A stretch of DNA of 64,000 nt, taken from NCBI GenBank assembly GCA_963821705.1, contig CAWGEV010000006.1, positions 186,001 to 250,000 of the forward strand. The letters run 5' to 3'. The DNA comes from DASUPK01 sp963821705. GTDB taxonomy: Bacteria > Actinomycetota > Thermoleophilia > Solirubrobacterales > 70-9. Below, in pieces: positions 23,687-32,397 of the stretch. Position numbers and translations under genes: made by a program. The notes under the pieces are model-generated. The model was given only the letters and a program-made list of their open reading frames with translations, did not search any database and was not told the DNA's origin. The stretch's first letter is position 1; the number at the start of each line of letters is the position of its first letter.

Positions 23687-25389
23687 CCCGAGATCCCCGG
23701 GTCGAAGATCAGCGTGAGGCGGTGCTGCGACACCGCCGGCAGATCGACCAGCCGATAGAGACGCTGGGCGTGGACCGTCGCCCGGCCGCCGTGGACGTCG
23801 TCTCCGGCCAGCTTCGCGGGGATCGGCTTGCCATCGAGAAGCACCTGGACGTGACGGGCCCTGTCGGGTGAGCCGAGCACCAGGAAGACGCGTCTGGCAT
23901 TGAACTCCATGTCGATCTCCGCGCCCTGGCCGGCGGTGGCGTCCTCATCCGTGATCCCCCAGCGCCCGGCATAGGCGAACTGGTTCACCGCCAGCGGCCC
24001 CGGCGCCGCCCCGTAGTCCTGATCTCCCGGGTGGACGGGCGTGATCCAGCCCTGCGCCCGGTTGGCCCCCAGGTACGTCTCGGGCGTGATGTTCCCGGCC
24101 GACGGCGCCTGTGCCGCGGCCCTGGCGCCCCCTCCGAGGTTCCCGTGGCCCGCCTCCCGGAGAAGGGTGCGGATCGCCCGCTCGGTCTCGGCGTAGTCGC
24201 CCTCGCCGAAGTGGGCGTCGCGGACGTTCCCCTGCGCGTCCACCAGGTAGTCGGCCGGCCAGTACTGGTTGCCCCAGGCGTCCCAGGTGCCCAGATCGTT
24301 GTCCTGTACCACCGGATAGGTGAGGTGGTTCTGGTGAATGGCCGCCTCGACGTTGCTCGCGTCCTTCTCGAACGGGAACTCGGGCGAGTGCACGCCGACC
24401 ACGGTGAAGCCCTGCGGCCCGTAGCGCTGCTGCCAGGCCTCGAGGTAGGGGAGCGTGCGGATGCAGTTGATGCAGGTGTAGGTCCAGAAGTCGATCAGCA
24501 CCACCTTGCCCCGCAGGTCGCTCATCGAGAGCGACTCGCCGTTCGGGGTGTTGAACCACCGCTGGGTGTCGGTGAAGTCCGGCGCCTGGCCGTACGTCTG
24601 GAGCGACACCGGCTGGTTCAGCTCCGACGCCGGCACCACCGGCGGGCCGTGCTGGCTCACCTTTGCGAGGTCTGCCGAGATCACCTTGCTCTTCTCGATG
24701 CTCTCGGTCGGGTTGACGAGGAACGGCGGCAGAGCGCTGGCGATGTCGGTCTGGAAGCGGGTGTCGAGGTTCGCCGTCATCGCGACGGCGACCAGGACCA
24801 TCACGGCCCCCATCGCCATCTGGACGCGGCCGCGCACCGGGTTGAGGCGCCGCGTCAGCCGGCGGCCGCCGAGCAGCAGCAGGTAGAGCACGATCGCCGA
24901 GCCGACCGCGTACGAGAGGGCCACGGCGAGGCGGCCGGCGGTGAAGTCCTGCGCGGCCGAGACGACGATCACGCCCGCCAGGATCGGCCCCGCGCAGGGC
25001 GCGTAGACCAGGCCGAGGCTGGCGCCGACCACGAACCCGGAGCCGAAGCCGTCGCCGCGGAACCGGGCCGGCCCGGGCGCGATGCGGCTGGCGAACGCCT
25101 CCATCCGGTCGCCGACCGGCGGGATCAGGAGCGAGATGCCGAAGGCGAAGAGAACCACGATGGCGAGGTCTCGCGCGAACCCGTTCGGCAGCCCGAGCGC
25201 GTTGATCACGTAGACCAGCGCTACGGTGGCGAAGGTGAACGAGAGGGCGAGGCCGGTGACCACGCCGAGCGGCCGCCGCCTGCCGCCCGTCACGCCGGCG
25301 GAGAGGATCGCGGGAAGGATCGGAAGCACGCACGGCGAGAGGGCGGTGCCCGCCCCGGCCACGAGCGCGAACAGCATCAGCAGTGCCAT
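23665..25389 (-). CDS. dipZ: DipZ-like protein: CcdA membrane domain plus thioredoxin-like domain
   Basis: A 574-residue three-part protein. Residues 1-230 form the CcdA/DsbD-beta membrane unit with the two redox Cys (LSPCVLPILP near 19 and YAPCAGPILAG near 130). Residues about 270-420 form an extracytoplasmic TlpA-like thioredoxin domain with FWTYTCINCIRTLPYLEAW. The last 130 residues form a carbohydrate-binding-like beta sandwich, as in mycobacterial DipZ (Rv2874). It moves reductant across the membrane for protein disulfide or haem maturation. The stop codon opens repeat copy 4 and overlaps the convergent gene. ATG 25389 gives a direct membrane start. Confidence 0.92.
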   Translation of the reverse strand: MALLMLFALVAGAGTALSPCVLPILPAILSAGVTGGRRRPLGVVTGLALSFTFATVALVYVINALGLPNGFARDLAIVVLFAFGISLLIPPVGDRMEAFASRIAPGPARFRGDGFGSGFVVGASLGLVYAPCAGPILAGVIVVSAAQDFTAGRLAVALSYAVGSAIVLYLLLLGGRRLTRRLNPVRGRVQMAMGAVMVLVAVAMTANLDTRFQTDIASALPPFLVNPTESIEKSKVISADLAKVSQHGPPVVPASELNQPVSLQTYGQAPDFTDTQRWFNTPNGESLSMSDLRGKVVLIDFWTYTCINCIRTLPYLEAWQQRYGPQGFTVVGVHSPEFPFEKDASNVEAAIHQNHLTYPVVQDNDLGTWDAWGNQYWPADYLVDAQGNVRDAHFGEGDYAETERAIRTLLREAGHGNLGGGARAAAQAPSAGNITPETYLGANRAQGWITPVHPGDQDYGAAPGPLAVNQFAYAGRWGITDEDATAGQGAEIDMEFNARRVFLVLGSPDRARHVQVLLDGKPIPAKLAGDDVHGGRATVHAQRLYRLVDLPAVSQHRLTLIFDPGISGYAFTFG

Positions 25390-25443
25390 CGGGTTCCAGA
25401 CTCGGAGATCTACGAAGCGTTACGGCGAGTCGTTACGCCCGGA

Positions 25444-26572
25444 TTAACCCGACTTCGGCTCGGCGCGGCGAACCCGGTGCACCGGCACCTCCCCGTCGAT
25501 GCCCTTGAAGCGCCGGTTGCCGGCGAAGGAGAACTCGAACGGTCGCCCGTTCGGCGCGATCGAGTCCTTGACGGACTGGTCGGCGACCACGCTGTCGGGC
25601 CGTGCGAAGTTGGTGATCCGCGCGGCCAGGTTCACCGGCCGCCCGTACCAGTCGCCGGCGCGGCTCAGGGCCTGGCCGTGCGCGACCCCTGCCTTGAGCT
25701 GTGGCATCTCGTCCGTCCCCGCAGCCTCCACCAGGCCGAGGACCGCCTCGAGCAGCGGCTGGGGCTCGCGAGAAGCGAACATCGCCGCGTCGCCGATCAT
25801 CTTCACCAGCCGCACCGGCGGCCGCGCCACCTCGGAGGCGAGCGCGAAGAGGTGATCGGTCAACTCCCCGATCCGCTCGATGTCGAGTGACTCGCCGAGG
25901 CTCGTGAAGCCGACCAGGTCCGCGAAGGCGATGGTCACCTCGTCCGTTCCGGACAGCCGTCCGGCCGCCAACTCGGCCTCCGAGATCACCGCCTGGCGGA
26001 TGGCCTCGCTCAGGTGGATTCGATACGCGTGCAGAAGCGTCTCGCCGAGGAGCGGAGCCATCGTCTTCGCCGCGGCGGCGTAGCGCATCGCCAGCTCCCG
26101 CTCGTCGAGCCCGGGCTCGGTGAGGACCTCTCCCACCATGTCGCGGTTCGCGGCCGCGAGGTTCGCCATCGAGATGCCGATCAGCCGTGAGGTCTCCAGG
26201 ACCCCCTCCTCGGGGAGCCCCGCGTCCAGGAAGAGCTTCGCTCGCCGCGCTGCGTCCACGTCGTACTCGCCGTGGACGGGGGCGTCCTCCTCGGGGATCG
26301 GCGCGCCGAGCGCTCGCAACAGGCGAACCAGGAACTCGCGGTCGAGGCCGGCGGCCTCCGCGACCTCCGCCGCCGTGTAGCGCTCCTCCCCCGGGTCGAA
26401 GACCCGCTCGACGGGCAGCAGCACGAGGCGGTCCTCCTCGACGGCGCGCCTCAGCTCCTCGAGCGAAACGCCGGAATCCGAAGAGCTCCTCGAGGAGCGC
26501 CAGGCGCGCCTCGCGCGCCTTGCCCGTGAGGTCGCCGAGCAGCCCTTCGGCCTCGAAGTCGATGCCGGCCAT
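25444..26572 (-). pseudogene. Class III adenylate/guanylate cyclase with one frameshift
   Basis: Starting at ATG 26572 (MAGIDFEAEGLLGDLTGKAR) the frame is lost near 26478, where an extra C on the plus strand shifts LALLEELF away from DSGVSLEELRRAVEED. After the shift an intact protein follows: an Rv1264-like regulatory domain, then the catalytic domain. The latter has VTIAFADLVGFTSLGE (first metal Asp), MIGDAAMFAS (second Asp), LKAGVAHGQ and VNLAARI (conserved Asn and Arg). It would make cAMP or cGMP in the cytoplasm. One base decides between a working gene and a dead one; consensus error is as likely as mutation. TAGGAT lies six bases before the start. Confidence 0.8.
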
Positions 26573-26596
26573 CGCAGGATCCTAAGATCAGGTGGC

Positions 26597-27229
26597 ATGG
26601 CGGGTCTCGAGCTTCCAATCTTCGAGCTTCCGATCGTCCTGCTTCCCGGCGAGAAGATCCCGCTGCACATCTTCGAGGAGCGCTACAAGCGGATGGTCGG
26701 GACCGCGCTCGAGCAGGGCGAGCCGTTCGGCATCGTGCTGCGGGACGACGACGGCGCGAGGTCCATCGGCTGCACCGCACGGATCGACGAGGTGCTGGAG
26801 CGGTTCGACGATGGCCGGTTGAACATCGTGGTCAGCGGCGAGGCGCCCTTCCGGGTGCTCGACCGGTTCGAGTCACCGGAGTACCCGGCGGGCGAGGTCG
26901 AGCTGATGGCCGAGGAGGACGTGCCGCCGATCGACCAGGAGTCCGCGACCGCGGCGCGGGAGACGTTCGCGGAGCTGGCCGAGCGGGCCACCGGCGAGCG
27001 CCCCGAGCCGGAGGAGCTCGACGGCGCCTCGGCTTATGCAATCGCCGCCCGCATCGAGCTGCCGCCCGAGACCAAGCAGCAGCTGCTCGAGATGCGCGAC
27101 GAGGACGACCGCATGGCGCTGCTCGCCAACGCCCTGGGCGCGGTCGGCAAGGCATTGGAGCGCGCCGAGGAGGCCGCCGAGCGCGCCAGCAGCAACGGCA
27201 AGGTCCACTTCCCGGGACTCACGGACTAG
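26597..27229 (+). CDS. Lon substrate-binding-domain protein (LON peptidase N-terminal domain only)
   Basis: A 210-residue soluble protein. Residues 1-110 are the Lon N-terminal domain (PUA-like barrel): LPIFELPIVLLPGEKIPLHIFEERYKRM, then GCTARIDEVLERFDDGRLNIVV and FRVLDRF. The rest is helical with no AAA or protease domain. The role of such stand-alone proteins is unclear; they may bind damaged or unfolded proteins. TAAGAT at 26583-26588 is eight bases from ATG 26597. This box overlaps the -10 of the divergent cyclase, so the two promoters share DNA. The length is normal for the family. Confidence 0.9.
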   Translation: MAGLELPIFELPIVLLPGEKIPLHIFEERYKRMVGTALEQGEPFGIVLRDDDGARSIGCTARIDEVLERFDDGRLNIVVSGEAPFRVLDRFESPEYPAGEVELMAEEDVPPIDQESATAARETFAELAERATGERPEPEELDGASAYAIAARIELPPETKQQLLEMRDEDDRMALLANALGAVGKALERAEEAAERASSNGKVHFPGLTD

Positions 27230-27250
27230 GGCGCGCTCAGCGCAGTGAGG

Positions 27251-28822
27251 TCATGCGAAGGCGACCGCGCCGCCCCGACGCGGATCGCCGCCCCCGCTGA
27301 GCTCGCCGCTCGACGGATCGCGGACCACGGCCTGGGCGCCGCCGAAGAAGAGGTTCTTGCGCCTCCAGCGGACGACCGGCACGCCGCGGCGCTCGAGGTC
27401 GTCGAGCCCAGCCTGGTCCACACCCGGCTCGGCCTGCACCGTCCCCGCCTCGAAGTGGAGCCGCCCGGCGACCACGGCCTCCCCGGCGTCCATATCCTGC
27501 TCGAGCACGCGGACGACGGTCTGGAGGATCGCCGAGCGGATGCGGTTGGAGCCGGCGCTGCCCAGGCCGAGCACGACCTCCCCGTCGCGGAGAGCGAGCG
27601 TCGGCGACATCATCGAGCTCACCCGGCGGCCGGGCGGGATGCGGTGGAAGCCGTGCGGATTGAGGTCCTCCTCCCCCAGCATGTTGTTGACGTGCACCCC
27701 AGTGCCGGGAACCACCACGCCGGAGCCCGTCCCGTTCGAGCAGGTCACCGAGGCGCAGTTGCCCTCGGCGTCCATGACCGCGATGTGGGTGGTGGAGCCG
27801 AGGCTGTCCGTGGGATCGGCCGGCCCGCCGGCGCCTCCGTGTCCCCCGGCCCATTCGCCCTCGCGGATGCCCGCCGCAACGGCGTCGAGATCCGAGGCGA
27901 GGAAGCGCTTTATGTACGCATCGTCGTAGAGCCCCTCGTGGAAGTCGTCGGTGCGGCGGGCGTTCGCCGCCTCCATCGCCGCGACGATCTCCTCCACCCC
28001 GCTGCGGTCGCCGAGCCGCTCGAGCAGGCCGAGGGAGTACCCGGTCAGGATCCCGCCCGAGGACGGCGGCGGGTTCGTGAGGACCTGGTGCCCGCGGAAG
28101 CGAGCCGTGACCGGGCTGCGCTCGATCGGCTCGTAAGCCGCCATGTCGTCCATGCCAAGCGTGCCGCCGCGGTCGCGCACCCAGTCGCAGACCGTCCGCG
28201 CCGTCCCGCCGCGATAGAAGGGCTCGGCCCCCTCGGCGGCGAACCGCTCGAGGGCGTCGGCCATCTCCGGGTAGTGGAAGACGTCACCCTCGACCAGCTG
28301 CTTCCCGTCCGGCGCGAAGAGGGCCGCCGACTCGGGCGTCGAGACCAGGATCGGATGGAGGATCTCGTGGAAGTACTCGGCGGCCGAGGTCACGGTGACG
28401 CCCTTTCGCCCCAGTTCGATGCCTCGCTGCGCGAGTCGCGGCAGCGGCATCGTGCCCCAGCGCTTCCAGACGTATTCGAGGCCCGCCGGGTTCCCCGGCA
28501 CTCCGCAGGAGGCGGCGCCGCAGTTGAAGGTCTGCGGGGTCTCGTCGAAGTAGACGGGAATCGGCACCAGCTCCGCGGCTCGCTCGATCCCGTCCGCGCC
28601 GCCGGCTGCGACGAAGAAGTCGATCAGCGTGTCCTCGCCACCCTGGTGGACCATCATGAAACCGCCCGCCCCGAAGCCGGTCAGGTAGCTCTCGCAGACG
28701 AACGAGGTGAGGACCGCGCAGATCGCCGCGTCGACCGCGTTGCCGCCCTCGCGCAGGACATGGGCGCCCGCCTCGGCGGTCAGCGGGTGGCCCGCGGCCA
28801 CGACTCCCCTCGACTCGCTCAT
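27251..28822 (-). CDS. ggt: Gamma-glutamyltransferase
   Basis: A 523-residue Ntn-hydrolase proenzyme that would self-cleave before the catalytic Thr in DSLGSTTHIAVMD (Thr near 345), giving large and small subunits. Conserved segments are AVDAAICAVLTSFVCESYLTGFGAGGFMM (near 30-58), the small-subunit NNMLGEEDLNP and SSMMSPTLAL (the SS substrate-binding pair), and LGLGSAGSNRI. No signal peptide is present and the N-terminus is short (MSESRGVVAAGHPLT), so it is predicted to be cytoplasmic, unlike secreted GGTs. It may act on gamma-glutamyl thiols or amines. AGCCTA (TAGGCT on the coding strand) lies six bases before ATG 28822. Confidence 0.9.
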   Translation of the reverse strand: MSESRGVVAAGHPLTAEAGAHVLREGGNAVDAAICAVLTSFVCESYLTGFGAGGFMMVHQGGEDTLIDFFVAAGGADGIERAAELVPIPVYFDETPQTFNCGAASCGVPGNPAGLEYVWKRWGTMPLPRLAQRGIELGRKGVTVTSAAEYFHEILHPILVSTPESAALFAPDGKQLVEGDVFHYPEMADALERFAAEGAEPFYRGGTARTVCDWVRDRGGTLGMDDMAAYEPIERSPVTARFRGHQVLTNPPPSSGGILTGYSLGLLERLGDRSGVEEIVAAMEAANARRTDDFHEGLYDDAYIKRFLASDLDAVAAGIREGEWAGGHGGAGGPADPTDSLGSTTHIAVMDAEGNCASVTCSNGTGSGVVVPGTGVHVNNMLGEEDLNPHGFHRIPPGRRVSSMMSPTLALRDGEVVLGLGSAGSNRIRSAILQTVVRVLEQDMDAGEAVVAGRLHFEAGTVQAEPGVDQAGLDDLERRGVPVVRWRRKNLFFGGAQAVVRDPSSGELSGGGDPRRGGAVAFA

Positions 28823-28901
28823 GCGGGGAGCCTAGGCGGGAGCGCCCCCAGAACGAGACCGGCCCGAGCGTGGGCGGGTCCTGGCTATCGGCTGAGAGCT
28901 C

Positions 28902-29648
28902 CTACTTGCGCTTCTTCTTCTTTTTCTTGCCGCAGGCGCTCTTCTTCTTCTTCTTCTTGGCGGCCTGTGCCTTGCCCGCGTTCGGGCACGTGCTCCAGTC
29001 GGCGCTCAGCAGGACCACCGCGCCGCTGCCGCCGTAGGCTCCCGCCCGCTCGTCGCCGACCCGCCAGGCCGGGAACCAGCCCCCGTAGAAGCCGTTCGCG
29101 TCGAGGTTCGCCGGGATCGGGACGTTCGGCGCGAGCACCGAGAGGGCGAGGTGCTGGTCGGTGTAGATCCCGGTCCTCGGATCGGGCGCAATGTCCTGTC
29201 GGATCGGGAGGTTGACCGGGACCTGCGTGATCGCGTTCGCATTTGGCGTGAAGACCTGGCTGGCGTTGATCGCCTGGCAGCAGGCATAGGTCGGGTGCCC
29301 CGGGTCACCCGGGTTGTCCTGGCGAAGCGCCTGCTCGACGACCACCTGCATAGGCCCGGTCGTCTGGCCGACCCGCACCCGGATCGCGGTGGCCACACCC
29401 TGGCCTACGGGCGGGAATCCGGACTCCCCGGTGGCCGGATCCTGGAAGTCGAACGAGCAGCTCGTGAAGGGATTGGCGTACGGGTAGGTCCACGCAAGCG
29501 AGTTGCAGGTGGTGACGTTGTCGGGCGTCCGATTCAGGTTCGCCCCGAAGGTCACCGCCAGGCTCTGCGCCGGGGCGATCAGCATGAATGCGGCGGCGAG
29601 CATGGCCACGGCGATCGCGAGCCCCCCTCCTTTTCCGCGACGGCGCAT
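28902..29648 (-). CDS. Secreted protein with a poly-lysine C-terminus
   Basis: A 248-residue exported protein. The signal peptide is MRRRGKGGGLAIAVAMLAAA to SLA (cleavage near 30). The mature domain is beta-rich with several Cys (TTCNSLAW, TSCSFDF, YACCQAI) and a conserved-looking VTFGANLNRTPDNVTTCNS. It ends in an extraordinary basic tail, KAQAAKKKKKKSACGKKKKKKRK. No enzyme motif is recognised. Similar lysine/cysteine tails occur in other secreted proteins here (9490, 61929, 62453), suggesting a shared surface-attachment feature. ATG 29648 fits the signal peptide; the open frame starts upstream at 29693. Confidence 0.7.
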   Translation of the reverse strand: MRRRGKGGGLAIAVAMLAAAFMLIAPAQSLAVTFGANLNRTPDNVTTCNSLAWTYPYANPFTSCSFDFQDPATGESGFPPVGQGVATAIRVRVGQTTGPMQVVVEQALRQDNPGDPGHPTYACCQAINASQVFTPNANAITQVPVNLPIRQDIAPDPRTGIYTDQHLALSVLAPNVPIPANLDANGFYGGWFPAWRVGDERAGAYGGSGAVVLLSADWSTCPNAGKAQAAKKKKKKSACGKKKKKKRK

Positions 29649-29730
29649 TGAGGCAGGCACACTCGCGCAGCGGAGGTCCGCAATCAACCCCAATAGTTGC
29701 GATCGCCGATGCCCCGGCGTGCGGATCGCG

Positions 29731-31362
29731 CTAGTCGCCGGGCTCGAACTCGGGTACGTCGAGCACCCGTCCCTCGAGCGGTCGAGGCTCGGCAGGCCGC
29801 CGGCCGACGCCGCCGCGGCCCCAGACCCCGCTGCCGTAGAGCTCGTCCGCTGAGCCGTGACGGGGCAGCGGCGTCTCGCTGCTCCTCCAGTCCCCGACGG
29901 GGTCCGAATAGCGCTCCGGTCGCAGCGCCGCGTCCCGGTCGGGGCTGCGCGACTCGCGCGACTCAGTGCGCCGATCCCGTCGATGCCGGTTGGAGAAGGC
30001 CGTGTCGAAGCGAGTGGCGATCACCGTGATCCAGACCTCCTCGCTCATGTCCTCGTCGACGCTCGCGCCGAAGATGATGTTCGCGTCGGGGTGCGCCGCC
30101 TCCTTGACCACCTCGGCCGCCTCGCTCGCCTCGACCAGCGAGAGGTCGGGGCCGCCGGTGATCGACAGGAGCAACGAGTGTGCTCCCTCCATGGAGGTCT
30201 CGAGGAGCGGGGAGGAAACCGCCTTCTCGGCCGCGATCGTCGAGCGGTGCTCGCCATAGCCCATGCCGATGCCGAGGACCGCGTCGCCGGACTCCAGCAT
30301 CGTCGTCCGGACGTCGGCGAAATCCAGGTTGATGAGCCCCGGAAGCATGACCAGGTCGGAGACGCCCTGGACCGCCTGACGCAGGACGTCGTCGGCGACT
30401 CGGAAGGCGTCGGTGATGGTCGTGCGGCGCTCGAGGATCTGGAGCAGGCGCTCGTTCGGCACGACGATCATCGTGTCGACCTCCTTGGCGAGCGCGGCGA
30501 TGCCCTCCTCGGCCTGCGCCATGCGGCGCGCGCCTTCGAAGGTGAACGGCTTGGTGACCGCGGCGACCGTCAGCGCGCCGATGTCCCGGGCGAGCTTCGC
30601 GACCACCGGGGCCGCGCCGGTCCCGGTGCCGCCGCCGGCGCCGCAGGCGAGGAAGACCATGTCGGACCCCTTCAGGATCTCCTTGATCCTGTCCTGCTCC
30701 TCGAACGCGGAGCCGTACCCGACCCTCGGATCCGAGCCGGCTCCAAGGCCGCGGGTCATCTCGGATCCGATGTGGAGCGTGACGTCGGCGTTCGAGTTCT
30801 GCAACGACTGAAGGTCGGTGTTGATGGCCACGAACTCGACGCCCGGGAGCTGCGCCTCGACCATCCGGTTGACGGCGTTGACTCCTGCGCCGCCGACGCC
30901 GACCACCCGCAGGACGGCCTGGTGGGTGCGCGGCACGGCAGGCGAGGGGGTCGGAGGCTGATCGGTGTCCGGCTCGTCGCGGCCGTAGCGGGGCCGCACC
31001 TCGAGGCCGGGACCTCCCATCAGCCGGTCGAGGCCCTCGTGGTAGACCTCGGGCGCCTCGACGACCTTCACCTCGGGCTCGGAGGCGACGGGCTCGGGCG
31101 GGGCTGGCTCGGGGAGCGGCTCCGGGACCGGCTCGGGAGTGGGCTCGGGAACGGGCTCGGGAACGGGCTCAGGCGTGGGCTCCGGGACGGGCTCGGGGCC
31201 CGGCGTCTCCTGCACGGGCTCCTCGACGGCGACCTCGATCGGGCTGCCGCCGTTCGAGCTCGCGGTCACCTTCACGTCGTCGGGCTTGACCGACTCCTCG
31301 GTCGAGCGGAACAGGTCCGCGAGGGGGCCCTCGCGCATGCTCGCGCGCTTGCTACGAGCCAT
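29731..31362 (-). CDS. ftsZ: FtsZ with a long Pro-Glu-rich N-terminal extension
   Basis: A 543-residue tubulin-like GTPase. Residues 1-150 are disordered, with about eight PEP units (EPVPEPTPEP...). Residues about 150-450 form an almost canonical FtsZ core: VVGVGGAGVNAVNRM, FVAINTDLQSL, the tubulin signature ACGAGGGTGTGAAPVVA and the T7 loop (NLDFADVRTTM). A basic linker follows, and the C-terminus is RVLDVPEFEPGD, a recognisable but altered version of the FtsZ tail that binds FtsA/SepF. Most FtsZ proteins lack a PEP extension and lie in the dcw cluster. This one overlaps parA by 11 bases, and may be the main FtsZ or a second copy. Confidence 0.88.
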   Translation of the reverse strand: MARSKRASMREGPLADLFRSTEESVKPDDVKVTASSNGGSPIEVAVEEPVQETPGPEPVPEPTPEPVPEPVPEPTPEPVPEPLPEPAPPEPVASEPEVKVVEAPEVYHEGLDRLMGGPGLEVRPRYGRDEPDTDQPPTPSPAVPRTHQAVLRVVGVGGAGVNAVNRMVEAQLPGVEFVAINTDLQSLQNSNADVTLHIGSEMTRGLGAGSDPRVGYGSAFEEQDRIKEILKGSDMVFLACGAGGGTGTGAAPVVAKLARDIGALTVAAVTKPFTFEGARRMAQAEEGIAALAKEVDTMIVVPNERLLQILERRTTITDAFRVADDVLRQAVQGVSDLVMLPGLINLDFADVRTTMLESGDAVLGIGMGYGEHRSTIAAEKAVSSPLLETSMEGAHSLLLSITGGPDLSLVEASEAAEVVKEAAHPDANIIFGASVDEDMSEEVWITVIATRFDTAFSNRHRRDRRTESRESRSPDRDAALRPERYSDPVGDWRSSETPLPRHGSADELYGSGVWGRGGVGRRPAEPRPLEGRVLDVPEFEPGD

Positions 31363-32353
31363 GGGTCAGGACCTCCTTCGCCAGGTCACGGTAGGCGCCC
31401 GCGGCCTTCGACTTCGGGTCGTACTTGAGAACCGACGTGCCGCGGACCGGCGCCTCGGCGAACTTGATCGCCTTGCGGATCCGGGACTTGAAGACGAGCT
31501 CGCCGAAGTTCTCCTCGAGGATCTCCACGGCCTCCTTGGCGTGGACGGTCCGCGAGTCGAGCATCGTCGGCAGGATGCCCTCGATCTCGACGCCGGGGTT
31601 GAGGTTCTCCCGGATCATCTGAAGCGTGTTCTGCAACTGGACGAGCCCGCGCATGGAGAGGTACTCACACTGGACCGGAACGATGACCTTGTTGGCGGCG
31701 GTAAGCGCGTTCACGGTCAGCAGCCCGAGGCTGGGCGGGGTGTCGATGCAGACGAAGTCGTAGTCGTTCTTGATCTCGTCGAGCGCCTTCTGGAGCGCGC
31801 GCTCGCGGCCGATCTGGGTGCTCATCGCGATCTCGGCGCCGGCCAGGTCGATGGAGGCGACGGCGACGTCGATCTCCCGCTCGACGATCACCTCCTTGAT
31901 CGGGATGTGGTGGACCAGCACGTCGAACATGCTCTTCTCGACCTTGTCGGGGTCGACGCCCTGGCTCATGGTCAGGTTGCCCTGCGGGTCCATGTCCACG
32001 GCGAGGACGCGGTGGCCGGACTCCTTGAAGGCGACCGCGAGGTTGAGCGCGGTGGTGGTCTTTGCCACGCCGCCCTTCTGGTTCGCGAACGCGATCACCT
32101 TCGCCGGGCCCTTGTTCTTGGGCTTGTCGGGCTGCTTGGCCGGATTCGATGACTTCGCCTCGGCCTTCTTGGCCTCAGGGTTCATGCCGGAGGAAGTCTG
32201 GGAAGGCTCGTTCGAGCCCTTGCCGGCCTTCGACTCAGCGCCCTTGCCCGAATCGTCCTTGCGCTCGGGCGTGGGCGTGACCAGGTCGTCAGCCTTCATG
32301 CGGCCGCTCTCTGCCACCACGTCGGCGGCTGGTGTCTTGCGGAGAATTCCCAT
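31352..32353 (-). CDS. ParA/MinD-family ATPase co-transcribed with ftsZ
   Basis: A 333-residue ATPase. Residues 1-85 form a Lys/Ser/Glu-rich linker (NPEAKKAEAKSSNPAKQPDK). The deviant Walker A is ANQKGGVAKTTTALNLA (near 93). VLAVDMDPQGNLTMSQG is A' and DFVCIDTPPSLGLLTVNAL is Walker B. This is a ParA-type (Soj) rather than MinD-type core: it lacks the C-terminal amphipathic membrane helix. No ParB is adjacent. Its stop overlaps the start of ftsZ by 11 bases, linking it to positioning of the division protein. The start chosen is ATG 32353. Confidence 0.86.
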   Translation of the reverse strand: MGILRKTPAADVVAESGRMKADDLVTPTPERKDDSGKGAESKAGKGSNEPSQTSSGMNPEAKKAEAKSSNPAKQPDKPKNKGPAKVIAFANQKGGVAKTTTALNLAVAFKESGHRVLAVDMDPQGNLTMSQGVDPDKVEKSMFDVLVHHIPIKEVIVEREIDVAVASIDLAGAEIAMSTQIGRERALQKALDEIKNDYDFVCIDTPPSLGLLTVNALTAANKVIVPVQCEYLSMRGLVQLQNTLQMIRENLNPGVEIEGILPTMLDSRTVHAKEAVEILEENFGELVFKSRIRKAIKFAEAPVRGTSVLKYDPKSKAAGAYRDLAKEVLTHGS

Positions 32354-32397
32354 CTGTGCGGCTATTTCGCAGGTGAGAGCCGCTTTCCTTCTCGTGG

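Noticed and set aside
23665..25389. Separate ccdA and tlpA genes
   Set aside because: One continuous frame holds both domains with the order of mycobacterial DipZ.
24031..25890. Long plus-strand frame of 619 codons
   Set aside because: Antisense to the DipZ-like gene and cyclase; no family signature.
27245..29215. Long plus-strand frame of 656 codons
   Set aside because: Antisense to gamma-glutamyltransferase, whose catalytic Thr region is intact.
31060..31220. Short tandem repeat looking like a CRISPR or minisatellite
   Set aside because: It encodes the Pro-Glu-Pro repeats of the FtsZ extension; no spacers of constant length.
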